Of a DNA stretch of 64,000 nt, positions 51,367 through 64,000 are shown one piece after another. Origin of the DNA: Saccoglossus kowalevskii (lineage: Eukaryota; Hemichordata; Enteropneusta; Harrimaniidae); assembly GCF_000003605.2 (NCBI RefSeq), contig NW_003122908.1:102068-166067 (forward strand), in the 5' to 3' direction. The position numbers and the translations under genes were made by a program. How positions within the stretch are numbered: the first letter of the stretch is position 1; every line of letters begins with the position of its first letter. The notes beneath the pieces are model-generated. The model worked only from the letters and a program-made list of their open reading frames with translations. It made no database searches and was not told where the DNA came from.

Positions 51367-53794
51367 CTGTGAGTTGATAAAAATATGAATATTAATGAGA
51401 ATTGGGTATATGTTTTATTGTAAAATGCCTCATCTGTCTTGTCAAATAAAATGTAACAAATTTAATTTTTGATTTCTTCTTTTTATTCCAAAATGCAAGA
51501 ACACATAGTTGTTTTACGTGACGAAGGGGTTACTCATGGGGACGTCGAAAATCAACACGTTGGTGCCGTTCGCTACATGAGAATATACACGAATTCAATG
51601 TCATTAATTCCACCCTCTACTTCACGATAGTAGCGAGATACTCAGAAAACTGTGAACGATTTGGAAAGAGGTCATATGCTTGTTTAAGTGCTCGCAAGCG
51701 ATGTGTAGAATCGACAGTCGGAGCCAAGAGCACGTAGAACCGTAAACAAAACGTTGCGTTCGTCGGTTTTTTTGCTTGGATGCTGGGAAGGGGGTCTTGA
51801 CCTGCGCACGCTAGATGGCGATTTGCCTTCCCGCTAATAGGCTCATTTTGCGGTCTTCTTTATTAACTATCACACTAACTCGGGATAATCGCACCGTAGA
51901 CGTGACATAGCTCTGTGTCAAGCTGACTAGAAAGCGATGCGATAGAATCCTCATGTTTTGCTTCTCTCAGTAGTGAGCGTAAAGAGTTGGCTAGTTGAGA
52001 GCTATTCAGGGCGCACGCACAGAATACCAACACGACGAATCTGAGCCATTTCGATATTGTCTATGGGCGGGATCTTCTGTTTGTTTGGTGTCCTTTCTCT
52101 CCACCACATGGATGTTATTTTCTGTTTTAATGACCCGAAAAACGAGGAGGGAAAAGATGAAATACGCTCGGAGTCCGTGAATGGAAAAGATGTAAGCGTA
52201 TTGAGTGTTTTGGAATTGAAAATTAATACTACATTGTGTGAATGGGGTTTAACTACATTCCGTATTGTAAAGGAAGACTGGCTAATGAAATAGACATTAT
52301 TTACAAAGAAATGGATATAAATAAAATATAAATCAATTACAGTGCACAATAGTGACAGAATAACTACCAGTGACTTTGCGGCTGTATTAACCAAATCTCA
52401 TTCTCCGTGTGAAAGAGTCGCTACAACTTCTTCCGGGTTAAGTGCATTTATTTCCGCCTCACTCGGCTTGGTTGAATATTGTCGAAATTGTTCATATGCG
52501 TCGTGTGTAGATAGCATAATCACGCCTCTTTTTGGTGGGCAGGGGCTATTTAGCTTCTGGGGTGCGTGACCGCGCAACAGCGTTACCATCGAGTCAAGAA
52601 TTTGCAAAATCGAAAAGGGTTTGCACGTGAAGTCACAACTGTTTATATTGGGAGGCTGTTATTATGATTATCCCGCCCGAATTCCTGACCAATAGTACTC
52701 TCACCACATGGTCATTTCCGAACGGCACTCAACGCGATATGGCAATTAGAAAACAAGTCCCATGTATGTACAAATACTTGTCGCCATAGCAACCCCACGT
52801 TAACTAATATTTACCTGTACCGATGGGTGGAGGCAGACTGCTGCCTAAATGTACACTACGTGCCGTGGTGTTCTAACCGAGAAGCCAGACAAAGTTAACA
52901 AAACACTCTCGTACATTTGGACTTTCATAATGGAATGGCAATCGTCACGGACTCTGCGGCTGCTCCGCTCATTGTTTTCGCCTCAACTTGGTTGACTGAA
53001 AAAGTGTCGCTTCTCGTCTTTCCGACTGGAGGTATACGCTTACAAAAAAAATCTCCTAGAGCGAGCGCCTTTTCAGAAACCTTATGAAACAAAAATAGTG
53101 AACAACATCACATACACGGGTGAATGTCAGCCTTTTGTGTGATAGTACACATCGTTGCTTCAGATTTCTCGTTCTGACCGGGGGTACTGAGACAACCGCT
53201 CAGGAGAGTCGCTTAAAATGTCATTTTGCTTGGAGGGTGCGAGCGAATCAAGACATAATTTCGCAGTCATCTTAAGCTTTTGAAAGGCGAGACGCACGCT
53301 GCTGCTAATGCAGAATGTCTAGGAGTTGAGTTGCATTGTGAAAATCCGACAGGAACAAATAGTTGAGCCTCTCAAATGGGCAAATGCAACGTCCCTTCCG
53401 GGGACGCCGCCAGCGGTGTCAGTTCTTCTCACGTCCCGCAAATCCCTTGATTGCCTATCGAGTCACTTCAGAAAACTGTGAAAACGACGGCTATCCTTAG
53501 CTCATATTCCGATAATTATCATTAACCAAATGCCAAGTTTAAATTAACTTCGCCTTCGTATTATCAACAACAAAAAATGGCGTGTGTTGATATATATGAA
53601 AAAATATATGAGAAACGTCAGATGAGTACCGCTGAATGCAACTCTCGATTTCGCAAGTAAACTAAACTCTATTTTAATTGAAATCCCGAAGATCGGTAAT
53701 CGGCTAGCAAAATATAGGGTTGGGTTACAGCAACACAGAAAACAGGCTTCTGGCTCTAGATATGTATTGAGATTAAGATGGTAACGAGAAAATG

Positions 53795-53833
53795 AAGCGG
53801 GGGAGGGCTGATACAAGCGGGGGAGGGCTGATA
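53795..53833. repeat. 20-bp tandem duplication, two copies
   Basis: AAGCGGGGGAGGGCTGATA occurs at 53795-53813 and again at 53815-53833, exactly 20 bases apart. Confidence 0.9.
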
Positions 53834-56800
53834 TATAGCTCATGGTGTAATTCGTAGTTTAACCATTCCACACATATCGACAAAGCTTCCTGATGCAAGA
53901 CGGATGGGTGTATAACTAACTCCACATGCAAGTACGAACCGCAGAATCTGACTACCAGTTTTGTCCAAGATTTACAAGGTGTACAGGCTTTCAGCAGCAT
54001 GCGCATGCACCCAGTCGCCGGGGACGGTTGTTGTCGGGTCCACTAACTTCATGGTGGCTTTGAAACATGCGATATCGTATTTTTAAAAGATAGGTTTCAG
54101 TTATCTCGACACGAAAGCGAGGCAAACTCAGCGCTGATCATGTTACTAGGTGTGTAAAGCCCCACCCTTTTCTCAACTGGTGGTTGTATTTTTCAGATAC
54201 ACATATCACCGGGAAATAATATTGAATTAAAGGGTTCATCAGTGGAAAGTTTTGGAGTATTCTTTTTCGAGACAAATTACCGTATTGTTGTAACTGGTTT
54301 GGGGTTAATGACTAGTAACTGGGACACACTTCCATATATATCAAATAATATTAATACCGGCAATCTACCACAGCGCGAAGTGAAAGTTGTCGGTTTCCTT
54401 TGACTACAGCAAACGTTGGCAACATCGTGGTGTCTCAATCAGCTGATAGCGAGAAGAAATTGGATAAAATGATAGCGATAAGTAGATACTGTAGGGTACA
54501 ACGGAGCGAGAAGAGACAATTGCAGCAAGCCGGGGAAAATTGGAGACACGGGGGCAACAATACACAAATAATGACTGTATTTTGTACGACAAATAAGTGT
54601 GCCAGTGACACAGCTACGGGCCCGGAAACGGTCGCTAAGTTGCCTAAACGTTGCTAGGAAACGCGTAAGCAACCATAAGTCGCGCTGATGAAGAGATGTT
54701 CTCGACAGCCTGGGTGATGTGGCGATACAGACATCCAGAGAGCGGGATAACTTGGCGCACCGGAACGAGTGGATTTATTTATCAAAGATAAGAGAGTGAC
54801 GATGCGCGCTGCGACCAGGGATGATTTGGCCTGAATTATTGATGACGTCGAGATGAAAAAGATGTTTTTCATCCAAATTAGTGAATATGGAATGGTAATC
54901 TTTCGCCACATGTTTATTTCATGAAGTAGCCGAGAACGTCACATGAGTGAAGAGATACGACTCAACTGGGAAATAGGGCAGACGATCATTTCTCCAATTA
55001 AAAACTGTTCCTAATTCACCTAACGCGCGCTATCTCTGTTTTTCATATAAATTTTTGATGTGCTGTCGGGACATCAAAATTTACAGCGAAAAAAAACCTA
55101 CATCGGGCTGAAGCGAATAAAACGAGCGATGCAATTGAATGTTTGTTTTACATAATTCATAAGTGTAGCCTGGAATCCACGTCTCAACTGCCTACCACTC
55201 TCACTTCTGGTGCATAGAGTTACGTATTATCCCTTTGCGGTGTCCCAGCAACCGTGGCGTGTAGAGTCGATAAGCTGAAATGCGACTGCATTGATTGCTT
55301 CGTGTAATCACTAGACACCTCATCATTACGCCGTATTAACGACAAGGTTTTTTGTCTTTAAAAATAAATCGCGATCATTTCAAATAACCCATTTGGCATG
55401 CATTATCAACCAATTAGTCAAGTTTCATTTCATAAGCGCTTAAATTAAGCTGAATTCTGTTTTAGGAGTTCGATTAATTTCCCACAGGAGTGCGTTTATT
55501 ATTGCCGTCGCTGCGGTGACATCTCATCCCGCAACCGTTACTTGATACATAGTAGCTATCTTATCATCACCCACCCCCTCCAAAGAAACATCCCTTCTTA
55601 CGTCTATCTCCTGATTACAACTTTTTTTTTTCACTTTTCACTGGTACCGGAATTGATGAAATTGACAACGCCAGGAATGAAATGTAGCATTACGGCTGAT
55701 TAACTGTCGAGGTGATGCCACTGATTAAGCCGATAACGAGACGTAGATCTTCAAAGTTTCACATCCACATTTTCACTGAGTCGCCCATGCGCCGACTGTC
55801 ATGCACGGCACGCCGGTTTCTCGCTCTCTTCACTCTCGCTCTCACTATCTATCTTTATTCGCCGGATGGGCGATTGCACGCGATGATGATAGGCAGCAGT
55901 CGAAGGACTTTGTCAGATTTGTCTCGGCACAAGAGGGGCTTCGGGGATAGAATTTTGTAGTTAGTGTGAGCAGCTGGTGAAAGTGTGAGCTAATCAGATC
56001 ACCCCGTTACTACAAGTCAATCCCTTGAATCTCTTGAGATGGACTACAGCGCAACGGGTATCAGGCACTTATCGATGACGAGCATTAACACACGTGTCAC
56101 TACAAATTAAAAGGGAATAACCCCCGACGAAGCTACTAAATCCGTCTGGATATAACGTCTCAGATATTGGCGATAAGATAAAACACATAACAGTGTTATA
56201 TGGCGTGTTATACATAGAAAGCGATTCGGGCATGACATGTTTTTAAGTCATCGGTATGACGTGTTAACAGCCAGACGCGCTCCGATGACGATGAAGGCGT
56301 TTTCGTGTCATAAAATATGACACATACATTATGACCTGTAGTTATTTCTACTGTTAGACAGTGGATCAATTTCTCATCATCAGATGATCCTGCAAACGTT
56401 GGATGAGAGGGTTGACACCTCGGAATCTAAATATTTACATATAGGAACGAGCTATAATACAAGCGCTTCAGTTGAGCACAAAATAACAGTAAAGGATCCC
56501 CCCTATATATATATATATCATTCATGATACTAGTATATATATATACTATAGTATTCACACACATACATATAGGTAAATATTGTTCACGACTCGGAGGGCT
56601 CTGGTGTCTCACTACGATTCATTCGCGGAAAACGTTGTTGTTTTCTCTCGCTTGTTTTTAAGCGGTGGCAGCCAGGCGGAAATACTCTAAAGCACTACCT
56701 GGACAAATTCTATTGACGCGAGGGGAGAGAAAGGAACGTCGCTTTCAATCGAACAAATGAAAAACCAGCAAAGCGAAAAAAAGAAAGAAAGTATCATCGT

Positions 56801-58714
56801 TTTTGTTGGCTTGTTAGAAACAATTACTGGACAAATAAAAGTACAAAAGCCATACTTCCCCTGTTTGTTTTGGTTCTACGCCTCCGTACGTTCTACGGTT
56901 ACTTCACCACACGTTCTAAAAATTGACAACCGATTCATTTTGCTGTGTTCAAGCCTAATGCAAGTGCGTTCATGTCCTCGCTCTAATATCTAACAGGGGT
57001 TATTTCTCCCAACACGTCGAAAATAAATTCTGTGAATCAAGACAAATTGCGCGCCATAATTTCCAAAGAAACTAAACGACGCATGCGCGGTATGTTCTCC
57101 CGCTTTGTTACAGAAAAGCGTACACTATCATAACGAATCAACACTTCTGGTATCGGGTTATATGACGAAAGAATATTTTGTTTGTATCCTGATAACACGG
57201 AATGAATCGTCTGCTCGAGTTAGTAGGACAGGGATGGAGTACCTGCAATTCGGTAATACTTCGATAACTTTATTGAGATGCCCTTCAACTTTATGAACCC
57301 CGAACTTCTTTTGGTACAGTTTTGTTATGCGTGTGTTTCTAAAGTTGTCGACGAGATATGATATTTACTTTTGCGTAACAATAATAATAATACCACTTTT
57401 TCTACTACTCCGTGCCGGATTATATTCCGTCTAAATATGCTGACCGGAAAAGCGACTTTCTTTTTTCACTATTAATTCTGCCGCAAAGCTTTGTTTTCTT
57501 TCAAATTCCACTTGGATTATTGTGGTTTCGCTCGCTACTGTTTGTAAGCCAGGGAATGCTTAGTGGTTTCATGTTTGTACACCGTGACTGAAACACCGTT
57601 AACGAAGTAACACAACCTCGCTTTGACCAGTTGATGACTTCCTATATAGATTTTACCGTATTTGGAACTCACCGGAATGGGCGCCACTGTAACAAATATC
57701 TTACCAATTCAGATAATTTTATGTTTTGTTCCGTAAATAACGTTTTTGTGGTTCCCAGCGACACGACGAGTGGGAACAACGCAGGATGATGGGCACGGCG
57801 GCGATGACAAAGGACATATATTATCAGTTCATTCAAATCTTCACTTTTCCCCGAACTATATACGTACATCGCTCTCGAATCTGTTGTAACCACGTGTACC
57901 CGTAGTAACTACGCATCAGGAATTGTCACCAGTGCCTCTATCAGTCTATCTGTGATTTTGCCATCAAATACGTCATGTACCTTCTCATATATCAGCCGGT
58001 CGAATGCCAATGGGACCCTCACAATTACAACGAGGCCGTTTACCACCCTGAACACGCGTTGTGCTTACTATAAAAAATCATGATGTATATAATAAAACGG
58101 GTTTCTTCAATTAAAAAAAAATCACTCCTGTATGTTTGTTTCCATGGATGGGGCGGAACATTATCTTTTATTAATATACCCGCCATTTAAATGTAGTTAT
58201 CATTGTTCTTTAGTAAAATTGACAGAACCCAAATCATCAATCTAGATAGAGTTTCCCCAGACAATATTTTTGTCAAGTCTCTCTACATTGGAGTCACGCG
58301 CTTTTCCCAAAATGACCTCTGACCTTTTTAATGTATCTTTATTGGCTGTCGGTTAATTACGATGGCGTCTAACTATAGTTTGAGTGATTATTATTTCCCC
58401 TTTTTTTATTATTAATATAAATGATTGATATCTTGCTTTAATAAAAACGTTGTTTATCTGCGTTTTCCCACAAAAAATAGTCAATAATTGAAACAATCTC
58501 AGAATCCAGAACTTGTGACATTGACATCGGAGATCAGTATTGGAGTTTAAACTTCGGATCATCAATGTGTTTTTCTTTTAAATCGAAGGAGGGTGCCAAG
58601 TCCATACGTGATCGTCTTGTTGGATGTGTTTTTTGAACGTGGATGCGTGTATCCGGAGGACAAACTGCTGTTAACGATCAGGTCGTATGTACGATATAAT
58701 GGTATCTTGTAAGT

Positions 58715-58727
58715 GGGGGGGGGGGGG
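58715..58727. repeat. Poly(G) tract, 13 nt
   Basis: Another member of the long G/C homopolymer set. Confidence 0.9.
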
Positions 58728-61050
58728 TAGTGTATGCCTGCGTTGCAGGGTACAGGATGTGTCAGAAAATGATGACGACATTATCATGAAGGCCATTACC
58801 GATGGTTGGTCGGGGGAAAGACACGACAAAGGCTAATTGAAATCAATTATCAGGTTTCCACTGCAGGTGAGAAAGGAATAACGAGTATAATTTTCAAAGC
58901 AGAAGGAATCAGAGACGAATTAGACGGAAACGAATCGGACACAGTGACAGACACTGCCGGGAAGCCGAGAGTAAGGGTGGCGATGGGGGCAACTGAAATG
59001 GTGCGGATTTAATTCACGGAGTATTGGGGTGCACGAAGCAATCTGGGGTTTGTAGGTAAAAAACACGCGCGCGCGGCGTGTAATTTGTAACCATAGAAAC
59101 ACCAATCCCTCGTGAAAGCTGAAGGGAAATATACGAGATAAATATAATATTAATGCCCCGTAGACCTTTAATAGAAGTGGAATATTGTGCATATATTTTG
59201 AGAGTAATATTTAATTTTTCTTAAAACTGTCCTACTTGTATGGGTGTTTTTTTTTTTCGTCCGCTCTTCCCGATCGGAAATTTAATAGAAAGACGCGATT
59301 TTATTTCAAGGACAGCGCTCGCCAACCCTACTTAATTGGGTTTTTCAATATCTCAGCGGGTGGCGCCCAGTTCCGCCAATCTCACTCGGCCATATGCTTC
59401 ACCACTTTGCAAAGTTATCGTGCAAAATATTACAATAATAAGGGAAAGTACTTCACGGATGACCTCTCGCGCGACAGTTTCATCATTTTCAAGGTCAAAC
59501 CACAAAGTTAACGCAAACACACATTTTTTTGTTTCATTTCATAGAAGCAATTAAATCTTAATGAAAAAACACACCGCCATACCATCCCCAGTAATAGGGG
59601 CGCGAAACACTTGAAACAAAACAAATGTATAGATAATCTGCGAGATATTAAGTGTTTAATTGGCCTCTTTTTGACAGCAGTTTTCGATAGGTGTTCAATT
59701 CAAGCACTCGGAGCTGGCCGCCTAATTAGTGGAAATGTACTTCGTGTTGCACGCGCCGGGGCCCTTATCACCTGAGATCACATCACGCACATAAAGTATT
59801 GCGGGTAATTTGCATCATGTTAATTGCACACCTACTGCGATACTTCGAGGGGGTAGCTATAGTTAGGGGGGAGGTGACGGCATCAGTCGATGTGTACAGC
59901 AAACAGCGACAAATATGGCGTAACCAGTATGTTCCTAGGCAAACTAACATATATTTCACATAATTACGTGAACCAAAACAATTACGTAATCGCGGCAACG
60001 TTGAACAGCTGAAACATACGGTTTGTTATGTGTCCACCGAAAAATACGTTAAAGATCGGTAAATCACTATTCTTTATAACACGTGGCAATTGTAATATTT
60101 AGTAATTCAATAGTTTTGTCGTGCTACATTTCAATTGTCCTATTCTACACCCTGCCGACTGGGTGAAGCGTTCAAATGCTTCGCCGTTAGTGAAATGACA
60201 GACAATTACACACGTCACCGACAAGAAATTGTGACTGTTTCAATTTCCCTCGAGTTATTCTTTTTTTATTCACAAATAAAAACAATTTATCTAATAACCA
60301 TGTGTTAAAAGTTCATGCTATCAATAAAACAATCAACTCGTTAAAAATCGACCCTTTTTAAAAAAAAATGAAACAATGTAAAAAATCAATGCACTTCTTC
60401 CAGCCAATTAATTTCGCCCTGGTCGCCAAATGGTCAATTTAATGGTAACATAATAAAAACATTAAAAAAAATCAGGGAGTATTTCCCAGATCATTAGAAC
60501 GATTCTCGTATTTTATACATTGACAACAGCTGAACTAAAATCGTCTTAAATTGACACCTTTCTTGTTAATTTTCGGTTTGGATTTACAATAAATGATGGG
60601 GATTTGTTTGGTATTAGTGCGCCATATTTTTTAACCACATATAAATGCCTCACCTTCCCCCGTTTTACTTCTCAGAAATCCATATAAAGATCTTACTACT
60701 AATCACCCTCTTCCCATCAGATTTCCTTTTATTCCGACGAATATCTTAACATGTCTGTTTCACTGTCAGTGCCCAGCGTGATTGACACTTCTATTCTCTG
60801 CACTGATCCCTGTTTTGCACGCACCTCAGAAACTTTTCATTTCCTCCATGCAATGAGAAAAAAACAAAACTAGCTACATGGTTCAAACTCATGCAGATAC
60901 AAGATGATAGCGAAAATCGATTTTAAATAGAAAAAAAAGGATAATTTTCATACAAGCTAAGTTTCGTTTCGCTGGGAATGTGTGGATGGGTTGATGGCAG
61001 GACTGTAGCAAGTTAAATAACCAATTATCAACCAGCCAATTTAGCCCACA

Positions 61051-61094
<44 letters not shown>
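61051..61094. repeat. (TTA)n trinucleotide microsatellite, 44 nt
   Basis: An uninterrupted TAT/TTA tract. Confidence 0.95.
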
Positions 61095-64000
61095 GATAGA
61101 AATGCTCGTTAAAACATCATTTTACTTATTCTTATTTTTCAACGGTTCCTATTAACATACATTATTAAGTCAATTGTGTGTGTTTTACTTCTAATTAGCG
61201 TCGATCTTATTTAAAAAAAACGTTAATGAGAACCTTGGGTTAATCATTGGCGGGCTGGAGATTTTTTTTTACTCATTAATCCATGCCTACGTGTTGTCAC
61301 TCGCTTGTCATTTCGCTTTTTGTTCATTTCTCACAGGATGTCGTTTCGCTTGTCAATCAAATTCGTGCGACCTTCTACGTATTCCTGCCTGTATTGTGTT
61401 CCTCACGCGGTATTGTGCGCGGCCATCGTGCTCTCGTAATTCGACGACAACATTGTTGTGTATATGTGTTTCTTTTTCTTCTGAAGATGATGAGTGTGAA
61501 GATATCCACAAATGTTAACAAGCCCTACTTATCATTGACCGTTGGTCGTTTTATATCGTGCTCACACATACATCTTTCAAGTGGCTTATTCATACCACAT
61601 CACTGGATAGTCACACTTTTTTTTTGACGCGGATTAAATTGTTGTTGTCTCAAAATTACAGTGTATATTCCTATTTTTTACATTATTTTTAGTTTTTTCA
61701 ATATTTATGTTATGTATTCTATATTCTCCAGGAGCTTTCTATACACATTTCCCAACCCATGCCTCTAAATTGAAGGGCGGTGGTCGTCGCGCTGCGTCCT
61801 GTTCGATGTGGGACTCATACCGACGTATACAACGGGCGTAAAATACTAGTACAATGTCTATTTACATAAATTCGAACACGCGCCGCGTGACGACCGCGCC
61901 CTTTGACTACCATATGCGCTTTTCTCGTCCACGCCGCTCGATAGAGACCAAGATTAAGTTCGGAACATAATAGTGCGTATGTATGATCAAATCGTACTGA
62001 ATGTACAGTTCTGAGTGAAATTCCGAATGGACTTGATATAATATATACAACCGACTAATCTGCAAGAAGGATATTTTTCATATTTCTTAGTCGTTGTTTA
62101 TTTATCTCTCTCTCCCTTTCTCTCCATAGTAACGTAAAGTATTCCCTACGTGCGTATTGGTCTCAGTGCACGGCTGCCTCCACCACCTTGATATGTCAAC
62201 GTACTATGAACACATCGTGCAGTTAAAAAACGTCGTTAAAATATTATAGCCCCGCGGTGCCCGTTTCACTATCGATCTGAAAAGTAAAATTGGAACTTTA
62301 TTACACCGCGGCAAAAAGCGGGATGTGTGGCTGTTACCACTAGCTGATTGGTTGAATGAAAATGAGGTCACCCTGCTTGCTAAAAAAAAGAAGACACGTG
62401 TTAGATTTGGTTTGTTTCTTTTGCTTTTCATATATGATCGCGAAAAATCTTCTACTAAATCACGGATTTCAATAATATGTACAATAAATATAATATCTTT
62501 TTTTAATGACTCTGGATCGGAAGAGGTGTGGGGGTTATTGTTTGTGTTTGTGGCTATCGGGACAACAATGACAACGACAAGCGCCGTTATTATGACCAAA
62601 CAAAACGAGATGCAACGCATACTTCACGGACGACCAGCCCCGGTGGATTCTGACACTAGATCAATCCTGCTTCAAGTGTTCAGAGCTGGGCATGTCAGCG
62701 TCATGTAGACATAATACCAAAGACAAATGACATGAAATCTGGTTAAAAAAAATAGTTATTAAAAATTCCATTTGTTGCCTGATAAGGCAAACAAATCGCA
62801 TCGATTGTTTTCAGAAGGAATTAAAACCTGATTCTTGTTATTGACAGATGAAAGTGTGTGCCTGTAAATGAGTGGAACAGCTTGAATCGTTGGGGCCGGA
62901 CTGATGAACCGTCGGAGGCCGTACATATATGTATCGCCTATGAACATAAGAAGTACAACACACTCTGATCAATTCCTCTGGTCTCGACTCTTTGAAAAAA
63001 CACACACCCACTGTTCTTTTATGGGTCTGCATAGTGTTTCCAATGCGAGCTGTGTCCACGAAACACGCGTGTGCACCCGGCGATCAAATGAACTGGGGTT
63101 CTTTTCTGTTGTACGTATCGCTAGAATGGGGACGATGTTTACTCGTGTACGCCCCGCTACGTTATAAAACCCAGGGATTGTTAACTGCTCACTGCAGTGT
63201 ATCAGCGCCTTGTGCGGCATAATACCCCCTGTATAACACTCTATAGGCCAAGTCATCGATTCAGTGATTCGACCAAAGAAAGGAGGGATTCCCCACAACT
63301 ATTGTATGCCGCCCGATTTTATTTACACTCTGTTACAATAGAGAGAATTTCCTTGTTGCATTTCGCAGTGAAGCGAGCATTGTGGGCAGAAGTGAATTGC
63401 GATGAAAATCATCAATTCCGTTGAAAGGGGGCACTTCATCATTCTATTACATTTTTTTTTTGGTTATTTGAGGGTATTTGTTTTTTGTTTTTCTTTCACA
63501 CCTCGTGACACGACAGTTTCCTGTGGTCGTTTCCGCACAATTCCTTACCGTCCACGAGTGTTTCAAGTAGTGTATAGTCTTGCGGTTACCTGCCGTAAAT
63601 CACATTTTTTTTTCCAAAAAAACCTTTTATTTATTTTTGAAAAAAAAAAAAAAACCAAAAAAATACGCTTAACTATCGTATCATTTAATCGCACCGATTT
63701 CGATTTCAACACGTCATATACTACTATGTCACATACATCATTTGGTCACAGGCAAGCTGACGCAATCGCTTTTCCCTTCTTTTTTTTTGCGCGCGCGAAC
63801 AAAATTATTGTCAGCGAGAATTTGTTTAAAAATGAATCAGCTGATTTGGATAATTTCATGGCAGAGACAGTTGCTGCTAACCTAACAGTTAACGGCGACG
63901 TTGATATCAGCAACATCGGTAATACTAGGACTACTTACCACGCGTAACGTCTCCAGGATTATAGCAACGTTTGAACTTAGTGGCGCTTTGCACCTGCTAT

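Larger units (their letters stand above)
51415..64000. other. Intergenic, no gene recognised
   Basis: Contains the 53.8 kb tandem duplication, TA tracts at 56504-56518 and 56533-56546, a G13 run, an octamer at 59808-59815 and the TTA repeat at 61.05 kb. The longest open frame (63402-63947, + strand, 181 codons) is dominated by Phe/Lys from T- and A-runs and is not supported as a gene. Confidence 0.6.

Noticed and set aside
52398-52607. Short minus-strand frame with a helical-looking segment (HDAYEQFRQYSTKPSEAEIN)
   Set aside because: Only 69 codons, ends in a stop with no good donor before it, and cannot be joined to the 51-kb candidate exon.
974-59815. Octamer ATTTGCAT/ATGCAAAT sites (seven found)
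   Set aside because: About four are expected at this base composition; the excess is too small to claim a POU-regulated landscape.
62204-62708. Opposing open frames of 138 codons (minus) and 127 codons (plus)
   Set aside because: They lie antisense to each other, the + strand frame starts at GTG, and neither has a recognisable domain.
63402-63947. 181-codon open frame on the + strand
   Set aside because: Much of it comes from T- and A-runs (Phe/Lys stretches), the start is in low-complexity sequence and no domain is visible.
1-64000. Su(H)-type sites YGTGRGAA across the window
   Set aside because: About eight were noticed and about eight are expected by chance, so there is no overall enrichment.
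1-64000. CRISPR arrays, bacterial operons, rRNA genes and known microRNAs
   Set aside because: No regularly spaced repeats, ribosome-binding-site-led gene strings, rRNA motifs or conserved microRNA seeds of families I checked (such as let-7, miR-9 and miR-124) were found.

Overview
This is a non-coding-rich animal genomic window with one gene that can be named: a single-exon SoxB1 transcription-factor gene (the Sox1/2/3 group) on the + strand at about 22506-23447. The encoded protein has a complete HMG box, the SoxB1 C-terminal motif [15 protein letters not shown] and the terminal signature NGTVPLTHM. The AT-rich background with many A/T and dinucleotide microsatellites, the lack of operons, and the protein itself point to an invertebrate bilaterian. 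A lophotrochozoan is my best guess, but the sequence alone does not settle the phylum.

Layout: 1-21.9 kb is a gene desert upstream of SoxB1, with microsatellites, small hairpins and scattered transcription-factor-like motifs. About 21.9-22.5 kb is the proximal promoter and 5' leader, with an unusual cluster of CCAAT boxes, TGACAG motifs and one GC box. 22.5-23.45 kb is the SoxB1 coding region. As written it is broken by three single-base deletions that together restore the frame, and it is best read as an intact gene with consensus errors. 23.45-24.25 kb is the probable 3' UTR. From 24.3 to 64 kb there is a second desert. It holds two related piggyBac-type MITE copies (30.1-30.7 kb), an assembly gap of 238 N (44.08-44.31 kb) flanked by the same 84/85-bp sequence on both sides, and one weak candidate terminal exon on the minus strand (50.9-51.4 kb).

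Nothing else looks like a convincing protein-coding gene. Most other open frames are short, begin with non-ATG codons, overlap each other on both strands, and are about as long as chance predicts. A solitary intronless SoxB1 gene in a large desert matches the known layout of vertebrate SOX2, where the flanks carry long-range enhancers. The desert here is therefore a plausible regulatory landscape, and two motif clusters (19.78-19.92 kb and 28.2-28.8 kb) are flagged as candidates. A further window-wide oddity is at least ten G or C homopolymers of 10-15 nt in an AT-rich sequence.
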